Assembly (NCBI RefSeq): GCF_963576615.1
Contig: NC_088708.1
Location: 26,853,191 to 26,917,190 of the forward strand
Length of the DNA stretch: 64,000 bases
Direction of reading: 5' to 3'
Origin: Watersipora subatra
Lineage: Eukaryota > Bryozoa > Gymnolaemata > Cheilostomatida > Watersiporidae
Part shown: one piece after another, positions 1-12,344 of the stretch
How the letters are laid out: each line of letters starts with the position of its first letter
Numbering within the stretch: the stretch's first letter is position 1
Program-made: the position numbers and the translations under genes
Notes under the pieces: generated by a model
What the model was told of the DNA's origin: nothing
What the model saw: the letters and a program-made list of their open reading frames with translations, nothing else
The model's database searches: none

Positions 1-277
1 AGGTGGTGTGACACGAACATTTCAAGTTATCAGAGGTGATAAGACAAGAAAGTAGTTGCCACAAGAAATGTGACATTACAATTGTTGTTGTAGGTGTAAC
101 AAGAGAGTCATCGCCACAAAAGCTGCAATAAAATTGTCATGGAAAGATGTGACAAAAAGTTTTTGTTACTAGAGATTTGACCGAAAATTGCTGTCAGAGG
201 AAAGTTGTTGGTATAGGGAATACAGTGAGAAAGTTGTTGTCAATGGAAGTGTGACAGGAGAGTTGACAATTCTTCAG

Positions 278-332
278 ATATGTCAACTGTCATATTATGT
301 CAACTGTCATATTATGTCAACTGTCATATTAT
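278..332. repeat. Short tandem repeat, 17-bp unit, three copies
   Basis: TCAACTGTCATATTATG occurs three times in tandem. The preceding 280 bases hold looser repetitions of GTGACA and TTGTTG-like words and no recognisable gene. Confidence 0.7.
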
Positions 333-906
333 GAATAACACTATATTTTTATTTGGAGTTGCTTCCTGTTGCCTACCAATAGTATACTAGTACGGTCCAG
401 CGATTTGGACTATCTCTTTTACGACTTTCTTTAAAAAGAATCACAAAGCGGTTGTCATAAGAAACCAAACAACAAATTGTTTACATATCAACATGTGAAC
501 GAAGAAATTCCACATATTTCTGCCATATATCTAAACATAATTCAATATGAATAATGAAAAGTTGATTTCCAATGTTGAGGAGACTTTAAGAGGTTGCTAT
601 AAAATTTGTAGATATATAATACAATAGCAAGTTATTAAATATTTAATATTTAGTGATCGTAGACAAGGTTTTAACAAAATGTTAAATATAAGATACAGAT
701 ATTAAAACTCTTCCGCTTGTGAGGTTTTACCAGAATAATATAATTCAGCCAAAAGAGCATTATCAAACAGAAAGTATGACTGAATGCCTGAGTCATTCAT
801 AGTAAATGAGGCAGCAACAGATATTAAGATATTACATACTGAATGTCTGCAATACAAATGAAGACGAACAGTCAGTCCATCGCCTACAGTATACATTTCA
901 TCTTAC

Positions 907-3900
907 CCTTAGATGATTTGGGAGTTTTATTGCTGGAAGAATTCTTTGGAGATTCACCTCCTCCAGTGCATGAAATTATCTCCTGTGAATTCTCATGAAT
1001 AGACCTACAGTTAAATGACAGCCAGAGCTCAATGAATAGACCTACAGTTAAATGACAGCCAGAGCTCATGACTAGACCTACAGTTAAATGACAGCCAGAG
1101 CTGATCAACTGATGGAAAAATGTGAAAAAAAGACACCTGAATGGCAGCCTAGGAAACAGACAGCCTCTGCACTAGTAATGTCTTGGTATCAAGCATACGC
1201 AAAATGTGAATAATACCATAGCTATAATACCGCCATCCATTTCACTGCATAATATAAATTTGGCATCAATTTGTAGCGGATGACTCACGGAGCATTATGA
1301 GAAGACAATTCTCTATCAGAACAGAAATTTTCATCTCCCAGAGATGATCTACAGTGTTCAACCATCTCGGTGTCATCAACTGTAGCCTCTCCTATGATAT
1401 GCAGAGTTTCTCCATCCTCTGACACTCTCCCCACAACCTCCACTGTACTGCACCGCTCTACTGTACCTCCATTGCTTACATTGAGCAAGGTCAAATGTTC
1501 AGATAGATTATAGTTAGCTACTGGTTGGTGTGTCTGACTGAAATATGAGTCATGGCTGAGTGGTTGAGTGAGCCAGTCATGGTAGGCGTGTCTGTAGTAC
1601 TCGCTGACTGATGTACAGTGAGACTGCCATATCCCGTTCCACTCTTCGTGGTAGTCAGCATCATCTATAAAAGAGCGTAGTGTAGTTATAATAGTCAATA
1701 TAGCAGAGTTATACTACTAATAGTGGAATTGGTTTGCCTCACACAGCGTTATTAATATTCATTCTACAGTGTGTAGACAGTGTGAATCATTCTACAGTGT
1801 GTAAACTGTTAAACCTCCGGCTACATTGTATACATGTACCGTAATATAGCAGCCACAAGGACATATAGGATGGCTGTTATATAAAACCAACATGATGTTT
1901 ACATTACGCATCTAATAAGTTTATTTAAACCATAACTGCCACGAACAACTTTTATCGTATTTACTAGGTAAATCAGACATGCTGATTCCGATTTTGTAAT
2001 CAAAATAAAGATTAGGCCACTAACTTTCAGAGTAATAAAGGATTTTTTATAGCGTTTTAATATCGGTCTCGAAAACAACACGATCGGCATAACAAGCTCC
2101 GCCCATAAATACTTGACGTAACCTAGCTTTTTAGGAAAAGAAATTACGTAGAGATGTTTAGACCGATTTAGAATAATAGAGATGGGTGTTTTAAAATCTA
2201 TTAATATCTAAATCCAGCTTTAAAAATAATATCAATCTTTTCTGAAAGGTAGATGAGCTATTTAGCATTGCATATTTAAAAAGCGCGATAACAACGCTAG
2301 CTCGTGATAAAACCGCGCTTTTTGAGCTCGTTTTTCTCGGCGTCCAGCCCATTTAAACGTCATGTAACAAGCTGCGAGCAATTTTAAATAGTTTATATCT
2401 CTTTCATAAAAAACTGAAATTATTTTACAGGCTGGATTTAGATAATAATGGATTTTAAGACACCCATCTCTATTATTCTAAATCGGACTAAGCTTTCCTA
2501 ACTTCCGTTTCTGAAAAAGCTAGGTTTCGTCACATATTTATGGGCGGAGCTTGTAATGCCGATTGTGTTGTTTTCGAAACGGATATTGAAACGCTTTAAA
2601 AAAGCCTAAATGGCTTTGAAGGTTAGTGGACTAATCTTTATTTTGAGTACAAAATCGGAATCAGCGTGTCTGATTTACCTAGTAAATACAATAAAAGTTG
2701 TTCGTGACAGTTATGGTTTAACTAGAAGAGCAAAAGTTGCAGAAAACATATTCAGACTATAACTGTCAGCGAGTCATACGCAGTACTGAGAGAGCATAGA
2801 GTCAAACACTATAGAGTAAAATCTATTTGTACCATGTAAAATACAATGCTGATTTCTTCCATGTCTATGCATCAAAATAGCCACCATTACAGAGCTCCAG
2901 AACAGGTATAATATAATATTCAAATACTGAATAGTTTAATTTTGTAAATGAAATGAAAAAAACATTCTTTGCATTGATAGTGACTCACCTGGCTGAAAAT
3001 CAGCCTCTGGCAAATTCATCAACTCTTCACCCCAGCACGACTCCTTCACTGCTGCACAACAGAAGAGAAGTTGAATTTTCATGGCATATCTGCCATGTAT
3101 TGCTAAGGGATACGTGGCTAAGGGATATGTAGCTGAAGGAGCTATATGTAGCTATATGTATACAGCCGGCTATATACGCCAGCTGTATATAGCAAGCGTA
3201 TATAGCCAGCTTATATAGCCGTACTGCCGGGGACTGGTGTGAAAACTAGAGAAGCTAATTCCTCAAAGAGCAAAAGCATAAATTCGTAAAACTACATAAA
3301 AAAGCATGTGCCAACACTTGGTAACCAAGACTTCATGTCAGTTCAAGATTAACAACAAATGAAGTAACACCTGTCAAAGTTACATAATCTCAACTCTTGA
3401 TTCTGCCCACGGTGATTTTAGCACAGAAAACATTATGGTAAAACAATTTCATAGCAGGAAAGATGGAAGAATTAGCTTTATGCAACAAATTTAGGTAGCA
3501 GTTTTGTGAACCAGCAGCAAATAAATTACAAACTAGTACTCAGGCAGTCTAGTGTGCCGTGAGAGGTCATCAGGTGTGCCAATAAACTACAGGGATAAGT
3601 ATGTGCACAGTAATTCTAATATTGAGGAAGGTGAATGATTGGCGCAAGTCGTATCACACAGGGAGGCCAAGCCTATTGTTGTGTGTCCGAATCCCTTAGA
3701 GTGCAGTCTATTGTCCCAACCTCCAATCGTGCCTTTGGACATACACAGCTCTTATTATAGTAAAGAGTGCACATCATTGATTATCAGACAGGAAATTAAG
3801 AATTGTCTATGCTTGCATTATATCCATTAATTGAACAAGAGTAGACAACCCATACTGTTGCATTTCACCAAACAAATATGTTAATATCGAGTTCATTTCA

Positions 3901-5288
3901 AAACATCTCATAATGCATACAGCTGATCACTTTGTAGCTGGTATGTTTTAATGGAGGAGTCGCTTGGGGTTCTGGTGATAAAGAGAGAAGATGTGTAGTG
4001 ATATGATAAGACACCAGAAGATGATAAATGCTACACAACCACCAGATACAGTAGCTTGTCGGCTAAATGTACATTTACAAACGATAGATTGTAAATGATA
4101 CAAACCAGATTGATCAGCTGCATCAGTGTTTAGTTTCTCAGTTAGGAGCGTTTCCTGTCCGAGTGAGGTCTCTTCTTCGCACACCACTTCTTCCTCAAAT
4201 AGCACGGGCGGCGCAAATGGGACTTCCATGTAGTCTCCATACTTTTCCACCCAGCTGTTCCAAATAAGCTGCTCCCCAAACTTATCCCAGTATTCCTCAA
4301 ACGTTTCAGAGCAACTTGGAACCCCTTTTGATTCCACAATCTCCTTCAATGAAAAAATAATTGCAAAATGCATAACTACAGAAATATGTTGATCAGGTGA
4401 ATTCAACCAAAATTCTACTATGATTTTCAATAATATTCAATTACGTTTTACCATATGTTTCTGGGATGTAACATGAGAATCTCTTTTTTGTTTCTTCTTT
4501 CCTTTCTTATTAGCCTAAACATAGACAAAACTTAACATTGATAATAATACGCCAAACAGTAAGTGGTAATAATATGAAAGGTAGAACGCCCGATGATGAT
4601 AAAAGATCTAACCTTTTTACTTTTATGACCATGATAGTTAAAAGCGACGGGTAGTCCCAGTTCTCTCATACGTTCAGCGTCTCCAGCGAAGTCTTCTTCG
4701 AACTCTGAAACATGGCTTGTCGACTCGAACTCGGTCTCGCTGTCAGTGAACTGAGAGCTTCCCTCTTCATCAAAGTCTTCATCGCTTTTGTAGATCTCAT
4801 AAGAACTTCCACCAGTTTCTTCTGCACCACTCCCCTCACTACTACTCTGAAGGAACCGTAACAGACGTATTTAGGAACGCGCACCGCTATTGATCGCCAG
4901 TTCTACTTCTTAGTCAGCATTTTTTAGGAATAATAATGACAAAAAGAATAACAAACTGGCACCAGTTGACTACTTACAGTGTAATACACTTGCTCCTCTT
5001 CATTTAAACCAATTCTCACACCTTTTCGACACAGTTCCTTATCACTGCAATTATGAAATATTGCAGCTTATTGCTATACCAAAATATCCAATAGAAAGTT
5101 CAATGCAGGAAAACATAGCAAGGTTTAATAAGCGATATCACATGGCTAACAGACCTTAGAGAGGTTTGAGTACACAAGCAGGTTATAACGGATTGTTCCT
5201 TGTCCGAGTCTACGTAAAAGTATATGTTTGCCAACTGGATTTGCCGGTCACGCATGCTTGTAATAGTAGTAAGATGTGGTGAAATCAC
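907..5288 (-). CDS. TGS1: Trimethylguanosine synthase, N-terminal exons (partial; 3' part outside window)
   Basis: TGS1 converts the m7G cap of snRNA, snoRNA and telomerase RNA to trimethylguanosine. Eight minus-strand exons chain in phase: 5255-5155 (an in-frame upstream ATG at 5288 is possible), 5044-4978, 4846-4613, 4514-4452, 4343-4106, 3051-2989, 1664-1289 and 1004-907, about 413 codons. Family hallmarks are the start (IYFYVDSDKEQ then CLCTQTSL), the segment GDAERMRELGLPVAF in exon 3, a Lys-rich exon 4, and Trp-rich blocks EEYWDKFGEQLIWNSWVEKY and EEWNGIWQSHCTSVSEYY. Exon 8 is Ser/Lys-rich (SPKNSSSNKTPKSSKG) and ends at a GTAAGA donor in phase 1. The AdoMet methyltransferase domain should follow left of the window and was not seen. 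Intron 6 holds a foldback element and intron 5 a SINE copy. The family call rests on remembered resemblance and on the consistent phases. Confidence 0.82.
1004..1103 (-). repeat. Three tandem copies of a 3' splice-acceptor segment in TGS1 intron 7
   Basis: On the minus strand a unit of about 35 bp (GAGCTCTGGCTGTCATTTAA then CTGTAGGTCTA) is repeated three times directly before exon 8. Each copy ends in the same TTTAACTGTAG|G acceptor. Only the copy nearest the exon joins in frame with exon 7; reading on from either upstream copy meets a TGA. Confidence 0.75.
1925..2721. mobile_element. Foldback/MITE-like element with TTAA flanks, copy 1
   Basis: Ends are TTAA-ACCATAACTG on the left and CAGTTATGGT-TTAA on the right. 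The arms are imperfect inverted repeats over roughly 340 bp each, leaving a short central region near 2280-2380. No transposase ORF is present; open frames inside are incidental. A TTAA target is typical of piggyBac-type transposition, but the termini do not otherwise identify the superfamily. It lies in TGS1 intron 6. A related copy lies at about 20056-20865. Confidence 0.75.
3541..3766 (+). mobile_element. SINE-like repeat, copy 1
   Basis: Shares with the copy at 28789-29000 a head of the form GGCAGT..GTGCCGTGAGAG then CAGGTGTGCCAATAAA and ATAAGTATGTGCA, a middle part with a tRNA-like B-box region, and a tail CTTATTATAGTAAAG. It lies in TGS1 intron 5. Confidence 0.6.
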
Positions 5289-5870
5289 TGATCATCTGTA
5301 ATTAATCACATAATAGATACAACAATAACAACATATATTATATATTCATATATATATATTAGTTAAACCTCGGTTTTGAACTATCATCCAATCCAGAAAG
5401 CTGTTCAAAAAGCGATTTGTTCAAAATCTAAAACTATCTTTCCAATTATGATTAATGTAAATAATTTTAAATCGTTCCAAGTCTAGAAAACAACCTTTTT
5501 AAAGCAGTTTTTACTATTTATGCCATCAACTTTGCACACATGTAATAAGAGAGTAAGTAATATATCAAATACAGTAACTGTCCAATAAAAATCTATTAAT
5601 AGACTAGACTAGGTTTAGGAATTCATTGTGCTGCTATATCTGTATAACTCGTACACCAGCCTTATTTATAAATACATGTGTATGCATCGCAAGGCCATTA
5701 TCAAATGAAAGAACCGCGTTCAGCAGGTTCTACGAAGGCAGCTCAATGAAAGGAGCCAAGTTACAAAAATGAATACATATGAAAATAGATGAGCATGACC
5801 TCAATTAGCTACAACACTGGTGGAGACGCTGGATAAGGTCTATGAGAACAACCGTGCTAAGATACTCTAG
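5289..5870. other. Intergenic, no gene seen
   Basis: AT-rich sequence upstream of the TGS1 start. A TATATA stretch lies near 5340-5360. The promoter of TGS1 presumably lies here, but no core element is convincing. Confidence 0.5.
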
Positions 5871-5874
5871 AGAT

Positions 5875-6250
5875 TTCTAGATTCGGAAAAACAAGTACAT
5901 CTTGGCAAACCAGCCAGTAATCGTGGTGGCAGATAAGGAGGGCAAAAGGGCTACTACCTTATAATAGATATAGTAGTACCAAATGACTACAACATAGCCA
6001 GCAAAGAACAAGAGAAAGTGGAGAAATATTTCCTACTTGGAGGAATGGAAAAGTGCGGACATATAAGGAAAATTGTAATTCCAGTATTCATTAGAACATT
6101 GGATATAATAACACCTGCACATCAAATGTGGTTTGCTCAAATAATGGCGACAATTAAAACAAGTCAGTTGCGCAAAAACATGCTGTTGGTAATGGCTAAG
6201 ATTTTAAGGTGAGTGCTCAAACTCCCAGGTCTCCGGTAGGAGACTCGAGC
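5875..6250 (+). pseudogene. Degenerate non-LTR retrotransposon C-terminal fragment
   Basis: Conceptual translation contains ILANQPVIVVADKEGKRATT, then after a frame shift IIDIVVPNDYNIASKEQEKV EKY, later IRKIVIPVFIRTLDIITP and LRKNMLLVMAKILR. Order and wording match the conserved tail found downstream of reverse transcriptase in many invertebrate LINE ORFs. There is a frameshift and no RT core, so this is a dead 5'-truncated copy. Confidence 0.6.
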
Positions 6251-6383
6251 TTTGATAGACATTATTATCTCATTGTGTTAGCAGGAATGAGGAAATAATT
6301 ATACATATTTATATATACATATTTATATAAACATGTACAAGTATATACATACACATATCTATATACATATATATATATATACG

Positions 6384-7230
6384 CACACCGTAAAAGCTCT
6401 ATTTGAAGGCCATGGTGCTGTATTTTTCAACCCTTCCCCTATAGTGGCGTTTTATTGGAGGTGACGTTCAACTAGAGGGTGGCACTGTATTGCTCGACTA
6501 GCTTGTCAAAACTTTGGGACGATAAATTTAATTCTTTTACAAGCGAAGTAATGCTAATGTTGCCTATACTTTGCACTTTCCTTCGGGTGCATCGACATTA
6601 ATGCCACTGGCCTCAACATTTTTGCCATACCGGTTTTCACGTAAATCAAAGTATCAGACCGAGGTAGGAAAGGAACTACTTTGATTAAAACATATTAGCC
6701 TGAAACAGTTATTAATTATTTTGATGGTGTCGCTTTTAAAGTTTTAAAACAGAAATTGTAAAGGTTTGGAATTAGAAAACGAACTTCGATTGCCATAACA
6801 ATGGATGCTATCAAGTTATATGGTGTTCCTGAAGAGTATTTTTATCGTTAAGATTGCAAATCACATTATGTACAAATCTGAAAACAATGCATCAGATTTA
6901 GATCTTAGCGACTTCGAATCAGAGTGTAGCTCTGATGATTGTGATGATCAATCTTCTCAGGTCCACCGTCACTACAACCATGGCAACCACTACAGCAACA
7001 ACGAAAGAATTAATTGTTATTGGTAGAACCGAGTCGTTATTAGTACCCTTTAGTGGACACTTTTCTACTGATCACTTTTTATTATGGGTTCGTAAAGATC
7101 AAAGAATGTCAAGCAGCATTCAAATAGAAGTGAAATTCAATTAAACAGTGGCACTGTACATGTATTTTTCAACTGTTCTCCTATAGGGGTGTTCTATTAG
7201 AGGTGACGCTCAAATAGAGGTTTTACGGTG
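6384..7230. mobile_element. Element with inverted ends ACACCGTAAAA..CTCTATTTGA
   Basis: The left end ACACCGTAAAAGCTCTATTTGA is mirrored at the right end (TCAAATAGAGGTTTTACGGTGT). In addition, a block of about 65 bp (TATTTTTCAAC, CTATAG, GAGGTGACG) is present in direct orientation near both ends, at about 6418-6478 and 7158-7218. A small acidic ORF at 6805-7026 (SDLDLSDFESECSSDD) might be a transposase N-terminal relic, but this is not established. A target duplication is not clear. Confidence 0.5.
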
Positions 7231-7239
7231 TATTATATA

Positions 7240-8120
7240 CATACATATATATGTATACTTATCTTTAAGCTATGTCAATTTCAAGGATGCAATGCTTCCC
7301 CTATCAGGCTGTACCCTAAAAATCAGAGCACAGCTTGATGAAAAGAAAGACCATATCCTTGAAACTGAGAGCAGCTGAAAGATATGTATAGTATATTCTC
7401 AAAGAAATTTATTGATTTAGTTCCATACTTTATGTTGAGCACTCTTATTTCTTTAATACAACAGTATATGTATATATAAAAATGGCTGAAGTTGAACAAT
7501 ATTGTTTCAATCTTATGCCGTTGTCAGATGAGTTCCAAAAGATTTATTGTAAAAACTAGGTTTTTTCTTAACCGCTTTGTATTTGTTTTAGCAACCTCGC
7601 ATAATAAATCTCAACGTTAATCTGAGAACACAAACTACATGAGTTGTTTTTTGAGTATTTCAGAAATTTTTATTTTACCCAACTCACAAAAGTCTGAGCA
7701 ATAAAACGAAACTCGATTGTCAAATACATGTTTATCATGAAATATAAATAGCAGGATACATTTAGTGATGCCAGTGGTCTCCATGTCAAGTACAGGTAAG
7801 AGAATCGAGAAAAAACTGTCTTGGTCTAAGTAAAACAGAATCCCAAGACCTCCTGCCAGACAAAGAAGGGGGCTCATCAAAATTTGGAAAAAAATTAAAA
7901 TATTTCTTGTAGTGAAATGATTGTGAAGCAGACCCTTTTATGTCTCTGGAAGTTCTAGGCAAAAAATTTGAAAGTAACCTTGATGATTTGCGGTGACAGC
8001 TTGAGGAACTGCTGAGTCAGAAGCTCTAGTGTTATGGTCATGGAAGTTTGACTGACTAGCAACGATAGTATCTAAGTTTTTAGCAAGGATGAATGAACAT
8101 AATTAGTTAAAATTATTAAA
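7240..8120. other. No gene seen
   Basis: AT-rich sequence with no exon-like segments that I can support on either strand. Confidence 0.5.
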
Positions 8121-8126
8121 AGAAGG

Positions 8127-8792
8127 TTAATACGGACCACCTTCCTTATCTTTTAAAGGTGCTAAATCCAAAGAATCTCTGGCCTCAGTAATCCCCTTCC
8201 TACCATGACCATTCCCAATTTTGTTAGTGTGCTTTATTAAACGAGGGTGCCAAACATCACTTGCATACCTCAACAAAGGCTTACACAGGTGATGTAGGCT
8301 ATGTATCTCACGTTCTTTGAAGCTGAATATAATACACTTTTTAATAATCCTAATCTCACAAGCCCTAAATGTAATGTCCTCAATGTGCACGCCCCAAAAC
8401 AGATTGTTTAAATTTTAAAATCCTAAATGGTAACAAAAACTCTCAACAAAGGTAATAGGTTCATTCTGCACAGTATGGCATGTGAAAGCCATACTGTGCA
8501 GAAGCCTCCATCAGCCAATGAGTCATTACATTTGACAACATGGCAATTTTTAGTATCAAAGGACATAATCCATGTGTGAGCACTTAATTACAAATTAATG
8601 AGATCTTGCTGGAAGTTGACCACGTCTGACAGAGAGTAGATATTAGCATAGAGTAAAACACCATTGGCAAATAACCTAACTGTACAAAACCTCAGAATAT
8701 CACAGATGCCATTGATGTAGACAGGAAACAGTGAAAGGCCCAAAACAGAGCCCCGAGGAACTCCCAAAAAACAGACTTGGCTAGGATCTTAG
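8127..8792 (-). pseudogene. LINE reverse transcriptase C-terminal fragment (CR1/Jockey-like), decayed
   Basis: Minus-strand translation gives PRGSVLGLSLFPVYINGIC, then VRLFANGVLLYA, where active elements have the F-A-D-D catalytic box, so both catalytic Asp are lost. Further on come HIEDITFRAC and LCKPLLRYASDVWHPRLIK, the usual thumb/C-terminal signature. In-frame stops interrupt the segment. It is probably the same element as the linker and endonuclease pieces at 10575-11850, with unrelated sequence between. Confidence 0.7.
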
Positions 8793-8813
8793 AACCCATG
8801 TTTAACGAATTAT

Positions 8814-9853
8814 CCCACGACCAAACACGAGCGAAGCGATTGGTTTGGGAGATTTATGATAAATGTACATGTGCACACAACTCCCGAAAAATTATCCGTT
8901 AACGGCAGTCACCAAATCCTTGTAACGAAATCATATCAACAAATTTAACTATTTTTCAGTAAAGTTGTTTAAGTATAATAATGATACAAAATGCATATAA
9001 ACCTATTTAAATATGTTACCAAGCCTTTGAAAGGTTACCGCAAATTCCTAAAACTAAGCCATCTGATCGGATTATACATAAATAGACAGATTTATTTGGC
9101 CGAAAATCGTTATTAAAACTTGCTAAGCCTCACTTTTATCAAAGTTAAGACCGGAAATTAAAACGCCGAGCGACAGAGAATAGAACGATTAAGTCGTGCG
9201 CATTTCACGAAAAAAATAACGTGCACGTTTTACCAGTCTATAGCATTGTCGAATTGCCGAAGGTTTCTGTAATTAAGTTAGGAGTACTGAAACCGTTTCA
9301 TTTTTGCCGATTTAAAAGTAACTGACATTTTAGACAATTTGGAGTACTTTGGTATTCTAACTGATGTCCAACGCAGTGTAAGTAAAGAAAATGACGATGA
9401 TATTTTTTCTAACGGTTTTTATGAGATTATTACAATAACTAATTATAAGTTTGGATGACTACAGAACAATGACTACGTAGTACAGAATTTCTAAAAATCT
9501 ATATAAATATCACAACTTCGTGATATTGTTAGCTATGACATTTTGAAATGTAAACAAAATTGTGCATTGGTTTTATATTATTACTATATTAATAATATTG
9601 ATTATTCTAATAATATCAGGGCATTTTACTTCTAATATTGGCCAATATTGCATTTCTCGTATTGCAAGGGGAGAGATATAAACATATAATCTTTTCCTTT
9701 CATTATTGCTGTTTGCTGTACATAATAATACCCAGTACATTACAGCTACCATTGCAGTTATCCTATTGCACTGCAGTGCCATTTGACTGCTAATATTGCA
9801 TTTCTCAACCATCAGTACCCTTTCTTTTTTTCCAATATCACTTTGGTCGTGGG
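8814..9853. mobile_element. Possible TIR insertion between LINE pieces
   Basis: CCCACGACCAAA at the left is mirrored by TTTGGTCGTGGG at the right, 1.04 kb apart, and the interval separates LINE-derived segments on the same strand. No coding content and no clear target duplication were found, and LINE sequence does not obviously resume right after 9853, so the boundaries are tentative. Confidence 0.3.
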
Positions 9854-10574
9854 CTGTATGACAGTGGAATTTCTAGTAGTTATATATGTAGTTATATACG
9901 TATAATAATTTAAAATTTATAGTAAGCATTAGGTAGTATGCTAAAATGCCTAATAAATTTTCACTTTCGCTCACTTTTCATCAAGTTTCCTTTCACTCAC
10001 GCAATACTAAGCCTTCACAAAACACAAATATTTCTGAACTGAGAAAAAACCAGCGTCATATCTTTTTCAGGCATTGTGGGAGAGATTTCAGAGAATAGCA
10101 TATTGGCATCTTTGTTATTCCGACGTTTTTAGCACACCGACCATCAAGTTTGAATTTCGAAAGACATGTAGTTGATGTCTTATGGCAAAAAATGTCGAGG
10201 AGATGAAAAACATTGTGTTCCACATCGTAAACAAAAAAAGTAAAGCAGAGACGAGTAACCTGATAGTGCGCTACACTTGTTGAAAGGATTCATAAGTTAC
10301 ATCAGATTTAGGAAGTTTTGCTGCATGATCTACTCCAATACTGACAAAATTATTAATACATTTACAAATCTCGAAAGGACCTGATTCTGATCTAATTTTG
10401 GTGTTCCTTAAACTAAGTCTTCCTAAAACCATCTGGTTCGGCTGCTTTGCCTGGGTTAAAAGAACTTATCATATTGCGGATCCCCTAAGCCAAAACTCTG
10501 ATTGTACTAAAAAGTTAACAGTCAAGAGTTTCTTTGGAAGTTCACATCCGAAGAAGCGAACTTCCTCTCTGAAG

Positions 10575-10984
10575 TCACTTCGGAAAGCTAGAATCGACCT
10601 TAGAAAAAAACTTATGAGCAAATGAATTAAAATTTTCAGCTTTCAGTTCCTTCGCAGAGATGTTATCACAAGTGAATGGTAGCTTATCACCACCACACAT
10701 TCGCTTGTCAAAAAAATAAAAAGGCTTAGATTGTCCTTTACATAAATGCTTGTAAATATATCTGTTGTAGAGAGCTATTTCCAATTTGCTAAAGTTTTTT
10801 GTTCTCTTTTCTGAGGGTTTTTATACCAAAAAAGATGGTATTGAAATCTCAACGTTTTACATTTATTGTACCACTTCCTCCACTTGTTGACCGCTTTTCT
10901 AGCTGTTTTATTGAACCAACAAAGTTTATTGGTGTTGTTCTTTTTAAATGCTGTGTGAAACATAGCAATCAACAATTTCCCCAA
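10575..10984 (-). pseudogene. LINE ORF2 linker between endonuclease and RT, decayed
   Basis: Two minus-strand frames read WFNKTARKAVNKWRKWYNKC and KTLANWK, then IYKHLCKGQSKPFYFFDK and FAHKFFSKVDSSF. This is the basic linker (motif PWFN-like, then a conserved KPF.FF block) that follows the endonuclease in CR1/Jockey-type LINEs. The frames are shifted relative to each other, so it is not functional. Confidence 0.55.
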
Positions 10985-11065
10985 AATCCTTTACAAAGAT
11001 GTTCTAGACAGAATCAATGCTTCCACGAAGATTAATGGCATTTACCACAGCTTCAAGAGTTTTAC

Positions 11066-11850
11066 TCAATCCAATATGAATCGCCTCACTATCTGCCCTA
11101 CTATAAAGTTTCTACGAGTTGCCCTTACTATGAGTTGAACTTTCTCCCTAGGCAGATAAGGTTCAGCTCCTACCTTAACTACTAACTCCAACAAAAAATG
11201 GTCGCTAAGACCTGGTTCAATAATATTTAAATCAAGAACATCACACCTACCATTACTTAAAACTAGATCTGAAATGTTTCCATGTACATGAGTAGGACTC
11301 TTAATCAGTTGCTCTAAGCTATGTAGTAAGAGGAGGTGCAAAAAGGATTGATGTACTGCCTTCACTTTACACTCCTCTTTAACAGAGATATGGCTCCAAT
11401 CTATGCCAGGCGAATTAAAATCGCCAACTACTATAACTGCTGCCTTAGTAAAATTTTCTTTCAAAACATCAAATATATTATTGAGAGAATCACTTGAGTC
11501 TAATATATAACTAGGGGTAATATATAATCCCAAAACAACGAATTCTTTAGAGTTTCGTATCATTCTTTGGGGAGTAGACTCACTACTTTTAAAAGAAAAG
11601 TGCTACATGGAAAATTTATAACAAACATGTGAAACAAACTATGATTCACCGCCACTAAAATGCCTCCCGATGAGAGTTTCTATAAGTTTTATGCATTGTC
11701 TTGTACTATCAATATGACTTTCAGAAAGACAAAGAATATCAGTTTGGTATAACAACAATTGAATGTCATCGGTTTTCCCTTTAGCAGATCTGCCATTAGC
11801 TATGGCAATCTTAAGCATCCTTTTGTTTACTCCAGTAATGTTTGATTGTC
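11066..11850 (-). pseudogene. LINE apurinic-type endonuclease domain, decayed
   Basis: The minus strand encodes LKIAIANGRSAKGKTDDIQL and DILCLSESHIDS, then after a stop LGLYITPSYIL, AVIVVGDFNSPGIDW and IIEPGLSDHFLLE. GDFN and SDH are endonuclease/exonuclease/phosphatase active-site motifs of non-LTR elements. A stop near 11640 separates the two halves. Related ORF1-side sequence may extend to about 12190. Confidence 0.7.
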
Positions 11851-12344
11851 CACCTTCATTACTTTCTTTTGTACTATCCTGTAGGTAATGAGCAGATTTT
11901 GTTCTCTGGTCTCCGTTAGTTGACTTTTTAAACAGATATCCTATCTTTCTTCCCGAGTCAAATCAAGTCTGGTAATGACGCCCTTATTCTTTAAAACACT
12001 CACTGCCTTCACAATATTCCACTTTTTGTCTGAGCTATCAGTGCACAATTTCAACGGTCTTATGCTATTAGTTTTGTCTCCTGACTGATCAGAGTGTAAT
12101 TTGCCAAGTTTAAAGAGAGTTTTTTCAGTTTTGGTAGGATTAAAAAATGTACATATTGTACGAAAATTAGTTACCCTCTTTTAGCTGAGCAGAGAGCACT
12201 GATTTGATTTGGATTGAGTAAAATATACATGCAAATTTCTAAAATTACGGCAGGTATCCTGCACCTTATGTTTTTAGTGGTACTATAACAAAAATCAAGT
12301 TTGTTTTACTGCCGTTAGACTGACAAGAAATTTCTAATAAACCT

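Noticed and set aside
1899-2090. A 63-codon minus-strand ORF
   Set aside because: It lies in the arm of the foldback element, and the other copy does not preserve it.
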